Below are positions 7,995 to 15,828 of a stretch of DNA of 35,782 nucleotides, piece after piece. The DNA comes from Anaerolineales bacterium UBA2200 (GTDB lineage: Bacteria > Chloroflexota > Anaerolineae > UBA2200), in the NCBI GenBank assembly GCA_002327925.1, contig DCVA01000025.1, forward strand, positions 1-35,782. The letters are read 5' to 3'. The notes below the pieces were generated by a model that was not told where the DNA came from, did not search any database, and saw only the letters and a list, made by a program, of their open reading frames with translations. Numbering within the stretch: position 1 is the first letter of the stretch; each line of letters begins with the position of its first letter. The position numbers and the translations under genes are program-made.

Positions 7995-9038
7995 ATGAAG
8001 GCAGCAGTCTTTCGTGGTAATCAGGTAATGGAAGTGACACAGGTCCCCGATCCGGTCTGCCCGGACGGGGGGCTGGTCCTTCGTGTTGAGGCCTGCGGCA
8101 TCTGCGGCTCCGATATGCGCACCTACCGGCAGGGCACGTCTCATCCCTACGTCGGCAAGGTCATAGGCCACGAGGTCGCGGGTGTGGTCATCGAGGCCAG
8201 CCCCCTGCAGAGCAGTTTCAAGGTGGGCGACGCTCTCGTGCTGGATCCCGTCGTTCCCTGCGGCCACTGCTACTACTGCGTTCGCGGTCAGCAGAACCTG
8301 TGCGAGAACATGGCCGGGCTCTCCGCGGGTCGCACCGGCGGCTATGCGCAGAAGATGGCCATTCCGGCCGAGGCGGTGACGTACGGGTGCTGCATCCCCC
8401 TGCCTCCGGGTCTGGCTTTCCATTACGCCATCATAGCCGAGACCCTCTCGGCCGGCACCAAGGCGCATGAGATGCTTGGCACAGGCCCTGGCGATACGGT
8501 CGTCGTCATTGGCGCCGGTCCACTGGGCAACATGCACGTCGAGATGGCTCTCCTTCGTGGGGCAGCCAAAGTGATCCAGACAGAGCGCATCCAGAACCGG
8601 CTCGACCTGGCACGCGAGTTCGGCGCGAGCGTGCTGATCAACTCCGAGACGGAAGATCCGGTCAAGCGTGTGCTGGAGGAAACGGGTGGACGGGGCGCGG
8701 ACATCGTCATCAACGCCGCCCCATCAACCCAGGCTGCGGCGCAGTCTGTACTGATGGCCCGCAAGGGCGGCAAGGTGATGTGGTTCGCCGGCCTGCCTCC
8801 CAGCGATCCGATCGTCCATCTGGATGGCAACGTAGTGCACTACCGCGACCTGACGGTCTACGGAACCATCGCCTATACGCCCAGGCAGTTCCAGCTCTCG
8901 GTGGAGCTGGTCGGCAGCGGCAAGATCAACCCGCGCCGGCTGGTGACCGACACTGTGCCCCTCGAGCAGATCAACGAGGGCTTTCAGAAGGCGCTGGCAG
9001 GGCAGGCGCTCAAAGTCGTGGTGACCCCCAACTCATAG
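7995..9038 (+). CDS. Zinc-dependent medium-chain dehydrogenase, sorbitol/threonine dehydrogenase-like (1)
   Basis: The 347-residue protein shows the MDR fold. CGICGSD and GHEVAG provide catalytic zinc ligands, CGHCYYCVRGQQNLC carries all four structural-zinc cysteines, and VVVIGAGPLGNMHVE is the Rossmann nucleotide loop. It should oxidise a hydroxyl of a polyol or sugar alcohol with NAD(P). ATG 7995 follows AGGAAGGA. It is the first intact gene after the regulator remnant and the first of three paralogues in this operon, with 80 bases before the second. Those 80 bases contain the hairpin 9040-9066. The exact substrate cannot be read from sequence. Confidence 0.88.
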   Translation: MKAAVFRGNQVMEVTQVPDPVCPDGGLVLRVEACGICGSDMRTYRQGTSHPYVGKVIGHEVAGVVIEASPLQSSFKVGDALVLDPVVPCGHCYYCVRGQQNLCENMAGLSAGRTGGYAQKMAIPAEAVTYGCCIPLPPGLAFHYAIIAETLSAGTKAHEMLGTGPGDTVVVIGAGPLGNMHVEMALLRGAAKVIQTERIQNRLDLAREFGASVLINSETEDPVKRVLEETGGRGADIVINAAPSTQAAAQSVLMARKGGKVMWFAGLPPSDPIVHLDGNVVHYRDLTVYGTIAYTPRQFQLSVELVGSGKINPRRLVTDTVPLEQINEGFQKALAGQALKVVVTPNS

Positions 9039-9039
9039 C

Positions 9040-9066
9040 TGCGGCAAGGCGTTTGGCCTGGCCGCA
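9040..9066 (+). other. Intra-operon hairpin between dehydrogenase genes
   Basis: TGCGGC (9040-9045) pairs with GCCGCA (9061-9066), and an inner AGGC pairs with GCCT. It begins right after the first dehydrogenase stop and lacks a T-run, so it is more likely an mRNA 3'-end stabiliser or processing site than a terminator. Confidence 0.45.
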
Positions 9067-9118
9067 TCTGGAGTTCTCATCCCGTGTTCCCACATTCGAG
9101 AAAGGATCAAGAAGGTCT

Positions 9119-10153
9119 ATGAGAGCAGCAATGATCTATGACATCAAGGACGTACGGATCGAGGAAATCCCCGATCCGGTAGCCGGCCCCGGTGAGGTCG
9201 TGCTCAAGGTCGAGGCCGCCACCACCTGCGGCACAGACGTCAAATCCTACATGCGCGGACACGCCACCATCAAGACGACCCAGGCCAGAGTATTCGGCCA
9301 CGAGTGCTCGGGCACGGTCGTCGAGATCGGCCCAGGCGTCACCAAGTTCAAGGTGGGCGACCGGGTGGCCACCCACAACACGGCCCCCGATAACACCTGC
9401 TACTACTGCAAGCACGACCAGCCCAGCATGTGCAGGGGCATGGCAGTGCTGCCCGGGACCTTTGCCCAGTACGTCAAGATCCCGGCCCCTATCGTTGCCA
9501 TCAATGCCTTCAAGATGCCCGATAGTCTGGACTTTGCCTCGGCTTCGCTGATGGAGCCCTTCTCCTGCGCGGTCTACGGCATCGATGACATCGGCATCCG
9601 CCTGGGCGACACGGTCGTCATCAACGGCGCCGGCCCCATCGGCCTGATGAAGGTCAAGCTGGCATCCCTGCGTGGTGCCGAAGTGATCTGCTGCGACCTG
9701 TCGGACGAGCGCCTCGAAGTGGCCAAAAAGCTGGGGGCGACCCACACCGTCAACCCCCGAAAGGTGGAAGACCAGGTCAAGGCCGTGCGCGAGCTGACCC
9801 CCGACGGGCGCGGCGTGGATGTGGCCATCGAAGCGGTCGGTCTGCCCGAGACCTGGGAAAAGACGATCCTGATGGCGAGGCGCGGCGGCAAGGTGCTGCT
9901 GTTCGGCGGCTGCAAGGCCGGCACCACCTTCACCGTCGCTACCGAGCTGATGCACTACAGCCAGCTCACGCTCAAGGGCGTCTTCCATACCACGCCGCTG
10001 CACGTGCAGATGGCGTTCGATATGATCTGCCGCGGCGTGATCTCGTCCAGGGAATTCGTGACCGCCAAGTACCCGCTGGCGAACGTGGTCCAGGCCATTG
10101 AGGATCACGCGGCGCAGAAGGGCATCAAGAACCTGATCGATACCTGGGCATAG
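9119..10153 (+). CDS. Zinc-type medium-chain dehydrogenase, polyol dehydrogenase-like (2)
   Basis: The protein has 344 residues. TCGTD and FGHECSG provide catalytic-zinc ligands, VVINGAGPIGLMKV is the nucleotide loop, and VAIEAVGLPETW is a typical MDR strand. In the structural-zinc lobe the motif reads DNTCYYCKHDQPSMC, so three cysteines remain and the first position is Asp. The ATG at 9119 has AAAGGATCAAGAAGG upstream. It lies between the first dehydrogenase and gutM in the same direction. The second and third paralogues probably act at different steps or on different polyols of one pathway, which is an inference. Confidence 0.87.
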   Translation: MRAAMIYDIKDVRIEEIPDPVAGPGEVVLKVEAATTCGTDVKSYMRGHATIKTTQARVFGHECSGTVVEIGPGVTKFKVGDRVATHNTAPDNTCYYCKHDQPSMCRGMAVLPGTFAQYVKIPAPIVAINAFKMPDSLDFASASLMEPFSCAVYGIDDIGIRLGDTVVINGAGPIGLMKVKLASLRGAEVICCDLSDERLEVAKKLGATHTVNPRKVEDQVKAVRELTPDGRGVDVAIEAVGLPETWEKTILMARRGGKVLLFGGCKAGTTFTVATELMHYSQLTLKGVFHTTPLHVQMAFDMICRGVISSREFVTAKYPLANVVQAIEDHAAQKGIKNLIDTWA

Positions 10154-10204
10154 GTTGAAGGCGAAATGCCTGAGGGCTGTTCGGGCCGCAGGTGTCCGTA
10201 GAGG

Positions 10205-10711
10205 ATGGAGAGGCCTGTGAACACTTTGGCCGTGCTACTCATACTGGCGGGAGCGTGGGTTCTGCAGTCGCTGTTGGCAATGAGGCAGATGATGGCCTTT
10301 CGCCGCCGGCTGGCGGGTCTGTTGCACGCACCTGGCGCTGGATACGCCGGTATCGGAGTGGCCGCGGGGAAGATGCTGCCAGGCGTGATGGTGGTGCTGA
10401 CCACGGACCCGGCAGGCATTGTGATTCGCTCCGAACGCATGAAGGGCCTCTCCGTCTTTGCCGGACTGCGCGAGTTCCCCGAGCTGATCGGGGCCGATGT
10501 GCAAAGCCTGGCATCTCTGGGGACTTCTACCCGCTACAAGGGCCGACTACGCACGGCCATCGAGAAAGCGGCCAAGCAGGTGCTGGAGCGCATGGCGAAA
10601 GACCAGGTACTCACACCCGAGACGCGCAACAGTGGCGGCGGGGCGATGGACCTGGCCGTCGAGGAAGGAGGGGACAACGCACTACTGGGCAGTTGTGTGG
10701 TCATTTCATGA
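10205..10711 (+). CDS. gutM: GutM-like glucitol operon activator family protein
   Basis: This 168-residue protein has an N-terminal membrane helix (LAVLLILAGAWVLQSLLA). RQMMAFRRRLAGL and a GVMVVLTTDPAGIVIRSERM stretch then lead to KGLSVFAGLREFPELIGADV, matching the order of GutM, the glucitol operon activator of enteric bacteria. GutM genes sit beside glucitol PTS genes, as here. It has about 50 extra C-terminal residues ending in GGDNALLGSC. ATG 10205 is given, but GTG 10217 with AGAGG just before it would give MNTLAVLL and is a fair alternative. Its biochemical role is poorly known even in E. coli, and the membrane helix argues against a simple DNA-binding factor. Confidence 0.8.
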   Translation: MERPVNTLAVLLILAGAWVLQSLLAMRQMMAFRRRLAGLLHAPGAGYAGIGVAAGKMLPGVMVVLTTDPAGIVIRSERMKGLSVFAGLREFPELIGADVQSLASLGTSTRYKGRLRTAIEKAAKQVLERMAKDQVLTPETRNSGGGAMDLAVEEGGDNALLGSCVVIS

Positions 10712-10739
10712 TCGACATTGAGAATGGGGAGGGTTAAAA

Positions 10740-11276
10740 ATGACTGGGATCGTCAACGCGATTCAATCCGTACTGAGTCTGTTCAGTGCAGCAGGGGCGG
10801 GTGCCCTGGCCATGGCCGGCTCTATCATCCCAACGTACCTCTGCATTTACACGTTCGTAGTCAGCATCGTCCGGTTGATCGGCGCCGAGCGAGTGCAGGG
10901 CGTCTTGCACAAAGTAGTGAAGATACCTCTGTTGCGCTGGACGATTGTGCCAGCGTTCCTGCTCACCTTCGTCCCCGGCATCGGGGGCTACGTCCTCGCG
11001 CAACAGATGCTGGATGAGGATCAGAAGCCAGCCTATAGCGATACCTCACTGACGTACCTGCATCCTTCAATGGGTATCTTCCCGCACGTGCACGCGGCCG
11101 AATACTTCGTCTACGGCGGCCTTGCCGCTGGCTATGCCGCTGCGGGCGGGACCCCGGCCAATTTCGCCTTGCGTGCTTTGCTTTCGGCTTTGGTAGTCAT
11201 GGCGATTCGCGGCTTCACTACGGACACCCTCTATGCATGGATGAAGAAGCGGACGCAGGCAGCAAATCCCTCCTAG
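10740..11276 (+). CDS. srlA: PTS glucitol/sorbitol-type permease, EIIC2 subunit
   Basis: The 178-residue membrane protein matches SrlA/GutA. GSIIPTYLCIYTFVVSIVRL is an early helix, FVPGIGGYVLAQQM and KPAYSDTSLTYLHPSMGIFP correspond to the conserved loop KPSYY...HSMNGLFP, and HVHAAEYFVYGGLAAG corresponds to HINPGELFVYLGIASG. It forms part of the channel for the polyol. ATG 10740 follows GGGAGGG. It is 28 bases after gutM and 35 bases before the EIIB gene. Confidence 0.92.
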   Translation: MTGIVNAIQSVLSLFSAAGAGALAMAGSIIPTYLCIYTFVVSIVRLIGAERVQGVLHKVVKIPLLRWTIVPAFLLTFVPGIGGYVLAQQMLDEDQKPAYSDTSLTYLHPSMGIFPHVHAAEYFVYGGLAAGYAAAGGTPANFALRALLSALVVMAIRGFTTDTLYAWMKKRTQAANPS

Positions 11277-11311
11277 GGATCGCCGCAAGACAGTCAAGAG
11301 GGGGGACACCA

Positions 11312-11680
11312 ATGGAGTACAAGACCGCAAAGATCGTGGGCACCTATGGCGGACCGGTGTTTGTCACGCCAACCGAAGCGAAACCCTATATCGCCTGTCT
11401 CGTCGGAGGCGGCATTGATCCAGTTGCGAAGAAGATCGCAGAGCTTACCGGCGGCCAGACAGTCGATCTGATGAAGAAGGGGATCGTCGCCAAGCAGATG
11501 GCCTGCGTCGTCACGGACTGCGGCGGCACCGCACGCTGCGCGATGTACCCCAGTTTGGGGGTCAAGACGATCAACACCATCGCGGTCAGCAACAAAGGCA
11601 ACTTGCTTGGCAAGGCGATGACCCCGGATATGTATGTCTCCGGCGTCACGCCTGATAATGTCACGCTAGTAGATTCATAA
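11312..11680 (+). CDS. PTS glucitol/sorbitol-type EIIB domain protein
   Basis: This 122-residue soluble protein corresponds to the N-terminal B domain of E. coli SrlE. KPYIACLVGGGIDPVAKKIA is the first part, VVTDCGGTARCAMYPSLGV carries the phosphoryl-accepting cysteine region (matching VIDCGGTLRCGIYP), and MYVSGVTPDNVTLVDS is the C-terminal end. It takes phosphate from EIIA and gives it to the sugar alcohol in transit. The gene ends with TAA 17 bases before a separate gene for the membrane part. In E. coli the two are fused, so this is a split form. ATG 11312 follows AGAGGGGGG. Confidence 0.9.
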   Translation: MEYKTAKIVGTYGGPVFVTPTEAKPYIACLVGGGIDPVAKKIAELTGGQTVDLMKKGIVAKQMACVVTDCGGTARCAMYPSLGVKTINTIAVSNKGNLLGKAMTPDMYVSGVTPDNVTLVDS

Positions 11681-11697
11681 GAGAGGAGACTCCTTCA

Positions 11698-12231
11698 ATG
11701 AAAGCAATTCAGAGATTCGTGGAAGTGGTTGGCAGGGTCATCGCCAATGTCGTCGTTACGATCATCAACGTGTGCAAGGACGGTGTGCAGGTTTGCCTTA
11801 ACACCATTGTTCCCTTCGTTGTGTTTGTAGCGATTATGACCACGCTCATCAACAAGACCGGCGCGGGGAATGCGTTCGCCAACGCGATGCTGCCCCTGGC
11901 GGGCAACGTGATCGGTTTGGTGGTGATCGCGATTGTGTGCTGCATCCCGTTCCTATCGCCGCTCCTGGCTCCAGGCGCGGTTCCCGCGGCGGTTATCGGC
12001 TCCCTGATCGGCACGCAGATTGCCGCCGGCAAAATCGCTCCGGCCATGGCCCTGCCCGCCCTCTGGGCAGTGGATGGTCAGGTCGGCATGGACACCATGC
12101 CGCTGGGCTACTCGCTCCTCGGCGCCGAGGCGGAGACGCTGGAGAACGGCATGCCGGCCGAGCTGTTCTCCCGCTTCATCACCGGCCCGCTGGCCGTGGT
12201 GGTTGCCTGGCTGTTCAGCTTCGGGATGTAG
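11698..12231 (+). CDS. PTS glucitol/sorbitol-type membrane domain (C-terminal part of SrlE)
   Basis: This 177-residue membrane protein matches the part of SrlE that follows the B domain. DGVQVCLNTIVPFVVFVAIM corresponds to SrlE DTVLKTILPFMAFVSALI, CCIPFLSPLLAPGAVPAAVI to [20 protein letters not shown], and MALPALWAVDGQVGMDTMPL to [20 protein letters not shown]. With the EIIC2 protein it completes the transporter. ATG 11698 follows GAGAGGAG. A strong hairpin (12250-12293) follows and may set its level apart from EIIA. Confidence 0.9.
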   Translation: MKAIQRFVEVVGRVIANVVVTIINVCKDGVQVCLNTIVPFVVFVAIMTTLINKTGAGNAFANAMLPLAGNVIGLVVIAIVCCIPFLSPLLAPGAVPAAVIGSLIGTQIAAGKIAPAMALPALWAVDGQVGMDTMPLGYSLLGAEAETLENGMPAELFSRFITGPLAVVVAWLFSFGM

Positions 12232-12249
12232 TCCCGAGTTCGTTTTCCT

Positions 12250-12293
12250 GTGATGGACCGGCGATATCGCGCCAAGTCACGCCGGTCCATCAC
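12250..12293 (+). other. Strong 14-bp hairpin between PTS genes
   Basis: Positions 12250-12263 pair perfectly with 12280-12293 around a 16-base loop. No T-run follows, and the next PTS gene starts 72 bases downstream in the same direction. An mRNA processing or stabilising element, or a target for partial termination, is more likely than an operon end. Confidence 0.65.
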
Positions 12294-12365
12294 CCCTCAC
12301 GGGCCGCTCCTCAGGTCAGCTCGCGGCGCGCCCGGGTCACTTTTCCCTCTGGAAGGGACTGTCTG

Positions 12366-12779
12366 ATGACGGAAACTGTGTACGAAATCACGCTAAACCG
12401 AGTGGGTCCGTCCTGCGCTGAGCTGCTCCAGCGGGCCGGAATGATTATCATTTTCGATGACAGCGCTCCCGAAGAGCTGGCCGAAATATGCCTGTTGCAC
12501 GAGCATCAGCCGCTGCTTCGCCCGGTTCGCGCCGGGGACCGTGTGAGCATTGATGACCAGGTCTATCTGGTAACGGCAGTGGGCGATGTGGCCAACAAGA
12601 CCCTCGAGGAGCTGGGGCACGTTACGCTGCTGTTCGATGGCGCCCGCGAGCCGCAAAAACCCGGCTGCATCCATCTGGGCGCCTGTCCGCCGAGCTACGC
12701 GGTAGGTTCGCGCCTGCGCTTCTGGGCGCGGGCGGACGAGGAATCCAATACTGAAGAGGTCAACCATGAATCTGAATGA
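12366..12779 (+). CDS. srlB: PTS glucitol/sorbitol-type EIIA subunit
   Basis: The 137-residue protein matches SrlB. EIAEICLL-type sequence with the likely phospho-histidine region ICLLHEHQPL (E. coli FCFIHCHGEL), YLVTAVGDVANKTLEELGHV (E. coli YTVTAVGDVAEQNLRELGHI) and LLFDGAREPQKPGCIHLG are all present. A 25-residue acidic C-terminal tail is extra. It accepts phosphate from HPr and passes it to EIIB. ATG 12366 follows the GGAAGGGAC site. Its 3' end overlaps the next start by 14 bases, so translation is probably coupled. Confidence 0.92.
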   Translation: MTETVYEITLNRVGPSCAELLQRAGMIIIFDDSAPEELAEICLLHEHQPLLRPVRAGDRVSIDDQVYLVTAVGDVANKTLEELGHVTLLFDGAREPQKPGCIHLGACPPSYAVGSRLRFWARADEESNTEEVNHESE

Positions 12780-14076
12780 TCGCCTCGCCGAACGCGAGGA
12801 TCAAGGCAACCGAGTCAAGATGGCGCTGGTCGGCGCCGGACAGATGGGTGCGACCATGGTCGTCTCGGCCGAGTCAATCGTCGGTTTTCGCGCCGCGCTG
12901 GTAGCCGATGTGATGATCGACCGGGTCACCGCGGCCTTTGCCAAGGCCGGGGTGCCCGCGGAGCAGGTTGTCGTCACAGACGACGCCAAGACCGCGGAGC
13001 AGGCACTGCGCGCCGGCAACCGAGTCGCCACGAGCGACTGGCACCTGGCCGTGACCCTTCCTTCCGTGGAAGTGGTGGTCGATGCCACGGGCGTTCCCGA
13101 GATCGGCGCCCGCGTGGCTTACCATGCCATCAACAATCACAAGCATATCGTGATGCTGACCGTCGAGACGGACATCGTCGTCGGTCGCGTGCTCAAGAAG
13201 CTTGCCGACAACGCCGGCGTCGTCTACACAGTGTCCGCCGGCGACGAGCCGGGGGCGATCACAGAGCTGGGCAACTATGCCCGTGCCATGGGCTTTACCA
13301 TCGTGGCCGCCGGCAAGGGCAAGAACACGCCCTACAACCCCGACGCCACCCCTGACATGCCCGAGATCATCGAGACGGCCAAGAAGTGGGGTGCCAACCC
13401 GCGCCTGCTGGTCGAGTTCATTGAAGCTTCCAAGACGGCGGTGGAGATGATCGCGCAGGGCAACGCTTTGGGTCTGGCCCCTGACGTTCGCGGCATGCAC
13501 GGTCCGCAGTGCTCCGTGCAGGACCTGGGCAAGGTCTTTTCGCTCAAGTCGCAGGGCGGCATTCTGGACCGAGAGGGCGTGACGGATTTCTGCCACGGCC
13601 AGTTCGGTAACGATACGGTGGCTCCCGGCGTGTTCGTCGTCGTCAAGGCAGCCGATCCGGCCATTCATGCCGGGCTCACCGGACTCAGCCATGGTAAGGG
13701 CCCCAACGGAGTACTCTATCGACCCTATCACCTGACCAATCTGGAAACGCCCGTGTCGGCGGCGCGCGCTGTGCTGCTGCACGAGACGACCATGGCAACC
13801 ACGACCAGGCCCGTGGGCGAAGTCGTGACCGTTGCCAAGAAGGACCTGAAGCCGGGCGACAGGCTGGACAAGATGGGCGAGTACACCAACCGCGGCCTCG
13901 GCGAGCGTGCCGATGTTGCGGCAAAGGAGCGTTTACTGCCCATTGGGCTGGCGCCGGATGCCATCGTGACCCAGCCGATCAAGAAGAACGACCTGATCAC
14001 GCTGGATCAGGTTCAGCTCGACTATTCCAAACTCATCGTGCACCTGCGCGCCATGCAGGACGCGCTGTACCAGTAG
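12766..14076 (+). CDS. COG4091-type NAD(P)-dependent dehydrogenase with C-terminal SAF domain
   Basis: The protein has 436 residues. The Rossmann loop ALVGAGQMGATMV lies at about 20-32. The central domain resembles homoserine-dehydrogenase-like proteins (VVVDATGVPEIGARVAYHAI, YTVSAGDEPGAITELGNYAR, VAAGKGKNTPYNPDAT). A SAF/antifreeze-like domain occupies about 345-430 (PVGEVVTVAKKDLKPGDRLD, then LPIGLAPDAIVTQPIKKNDL). Relatives are found in catabolic clusters for short-chain sugar acids and ketoses, but the reaction is not settled for most. Here it likely oxidises or reduces a sugar-phosphate intermediate. ATG 12766 follows GAAGAGGT and overlaps the EIIA gene by 14 bases. Confidence 0.82.
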   Translation: MNLNDRLAEREDQGNRVKMALVGAGQMGATMVVSAESIVGFRAALVADVMIDRVTAAFAKAGVPAEQVVVTDDAKTAEQALRAGNRVATSDWHLAVTLPSVEVVVDATGVPEIGARVAYHAINNHKHIVMLTVETDIVVGRVLKKLADNAGVVYTVSAGDEPGAITELGNYARAMGFTIVAAGKGKNTPYNPDATPDMPEIIETAKKWGANPRLLVEFIEASKTAVEMIAQGNALGLAPDVRGMHGPQCSVQDLGKVFSLKSQGGILDREGVTDFCHGQFGNDTVAPGVFVVVKAADPAIHAGLTGLSHGKGPNGVLYRPYHLTNLETPVSAARAVLLHETTMATTTRPVGEVVTVAKKDLKPGDRLDKMGEYTNRGLGERADVAAKERLLPIGLAPDAIVTQPIKKNDLITLDQVQLDYSKLIVHLRAMQDALYQ

Positions 14077-14091
14077 AGAAAGAGGATTCTC

Positions 14092-14733
14092 ATGCTGCTT
14101 GAAGAACTACGTCAGAGAGTGCTCAAGGTCGCACTGGATACGGACCGCCTGAACCTGTGCAAAGGCACCAGCGGCAACATCTCGGCCCGCGACCCGGAAT
14201 CGAATCTGGTCTGCGTCACTCCCAGCACTGTGCCCTACGATCAGCTCGGCCCGGACGGCATCGCGGTTGTGGATGTGAACGGTCAGATGGTCGAAGGCAA
14301 GTACAAGCCCTCGTCCGAGACGCCGATGCACACCGCCATCTACCGCGCCCGCGCCGATGTCCATGGAGTCGTGCACACCCACTCTGTCTTTGCCACTACC
14401 TTCGCCATCATGAACCGGCCCCTACCGGCCGTGGTCATCACCATGGTGATGATGGCCCCCGTGCCGGTGGTTCCCTTCCAGATGCCCGGCTCGAAGGAGC
14501 TGGCGGATGCGGTAGCCGCGGCCATGTCCGACGGCAGGCCCGCCGTGCTGCTGCAGAACCATGGCGCGATCGTTGGCGCCAACGCGGTCGAAGTAGCCCT
14601 GGGCATGGCCGTGTACCTGGAAGAGGGTGCACAGATGGCCCTGCTCGCCCTGCAGGGAGGAGCCCTGAACCCTCTGCCGGAAGACGCGGTGGCCAGGATG
14701 CGCGCCGCCTTCATGAGGGGCAAGGCGCTGTAA
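14092..14733 (+). CDS. Class II aldolase/adducin-family aldolase, fuculose-phosphate aldolase-like
   Basis: The protein has 213 residues. GTSGNISAR is the phosphate-binding loop. SSETPMHTAIYRARADVHG holds the catalytic Glu and a His. VVHTHSVFAT gives the HxH zinc ligands, and LLQNHGAIVGANAVEVALGM gives the third zinc His. FucA-type enzymes cleave ketose 1-phosphates to dihydroxyacetone phosphate and an aldehyde, while related family members epimerise or decarboxylate. In this operon it is the only carbon-carbon cleaving enzyme. ATG 14092 follows AGAAAGAGGA, 15 bases after the previous stop. Confidence 0.9.
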   Translation: MLLEELRQRVLKVALDTDRLNLCKGTSGNISARDPESNLVCVTPSTVPYDQLGPDGIAVVDVNGQMVEGKYKPSSETPMHTAIYRARADVHGVVHTHSVFATTFAIMNRPLPAVVITMVMMAPVPVVPFQMPGSKELADAVAAAMSDGRPAVLLQNHGAIVGANAVEVALGMAVYLEEGAQMALLALQGGALNPLPEDAVARMRAAFMRGKAL

Positions 14734-14773
14734 ACGGGTCTTGAGTGCCTGATCAACTCAGTGTGGGGGCAGT

Positions 14774-15796
14774 ATGAAGCTGGTCATTACCTGTCGATTT
14801 GAACAAGACGTGTTGGAGCGGCTGCGCCAGGACTGGGACGTCACCCACCTGCCCCCCGCTCCCGGGACGCTCGGCCTGCCCAGGGGCGAGCTGAACAAGG
14901 CCATCGCCGGGGCCGATATCCTGGTGACCGAGGGCGATGGGATCAACGCAAAAGTGCTGGCCGCCAACCCGCAGCTCAAGGTGGTCTTTGCCACCCACGG
15001 CAATCCGAACATCATCGTGGACATGGCAGCAGCGACCAAAGCAGGCGTGCTGGTAGCTCATGCCCCGGCCCGCAATGACGTGACCGTAGCGGAAGTGGCC
15101 GTGGCGTTCATGGTACTGATCTCGCGCCACCTGGTGCAGGGTCACGAGTGGATGATGGCCGGCGAATGGGTGCGGCCGGATCCCCTCAGGGCCTTTTTCA
15201 CCTTCATGGGCACAGAGCTGGAGAACCGCACCGCCGGTCTGGTGGGGTTCGGCAACATCGCCCGCCAGGTGTGCAAGCGGCTGCGCGCCTTTGACATGAA
15301 TGTGGTGGCCTACGACCCGTATCTGTCCGCGGAGGCCGTGGCGGCGGCAGGAGCGAAGAAGGTCTCCCTGGACGAGCTGCTCAAGACGTCTGACTTTGTC
15401 TCGATGCACGTGCACGTGACGCCCGAGACCAAGGGCATGATCGGCACCCGCGAGTTCGCCCTGATGAAGCCCACGGCCTACCTGATCAACACGGGCCGGG
15501 CCGGAGCGGTGGACGAGCAGGCGATGATCGACGCTCTGACGAACAAGCGTATCGCCGGAGCCGCGCTCGACGTGCACCACAAGGAGCCCTTGCCGGTCGA
15601 CCACCCCTTGATGAAGCTGTCCAATGTGGTACTGACCCCGCACATTGCCGGGACGACGGTGGAAATGGTGCGCCGCCACTCGGCCATTGCCGAGAGGAAC
15701 CTGGCTGCGATCAAGGCCGGGCTTGTGCCGCCCAACCTGTTCAACAAGGACGTGCTCACCAGCACCGGCCTGCGCTGGAAGCCAACCCACAAGTAG
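14774..15796 (+). CDS. D-isomer 2-hydroxyacid dehydrogenase, phosphoglycerate dehydrogenase-like
   Basis: The protein has 340 residues. The nucleotide loop GLVGFGNIARQVCKRL is in the middle. The catalytic triad is visible as Arg in INTGRAGAVDEQAM, Glu in ALDVHHKEPLPVDHPL and His in LTPHIAGTTVEM. It interconverts a D-2-hydroxy acid and a 2-keto acid with NAD(P). It has no ACT domain, unlike many serine-pathway SerA enzymes. Its position between the aldolase and a polyol dehydrogenase suggests a catabolic role, perhaps on glycolate, glyoxylate or a sugar acid. GTGTGGGGGC gives a weak ribosome site before ATG 14774. Confidence 0.88.
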   Translation: MKLVITCRFEQDVLERLRQDWDVTHLPPAPGTLGLPRGELNKAIAGADILVTEGDGINAKVLAANPQLKVVFATHGNPNIIVDMAAATKAGVLVAHAPARNDVTVAEVAVAFMVLISRHLVQGHEWMMAGEWVRPDPLRAFFTFMGTELENRTAGLVGFGNIARQVCKRLRAFDMNVVAYDPYLSAEAVAAAGAKKVSLDELLKTSDFVSMHVHVTPETKGMIGTREFALMKPTAYLINTGRAGAVDEQAMIDALTNKRIAGAALDVHHKEPLPVDHPLMKLSNVVLTPHIAGTTVEMVRRHSAIAERNLAAIKAGLVPPNLFNKDVLTSTGLRWKPTHK

Positions 15797-15828
15797 CGCG
15801 TCATTCCCGTCTCTGGAGGCCAACACCG

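Noticed and set aside
9107..10108. 333-codon minus-strand open frame over dehydrogenase 2
   Set aside because: Antisense shadow with no recognisable protein features. The plus-strand MDR is certain.
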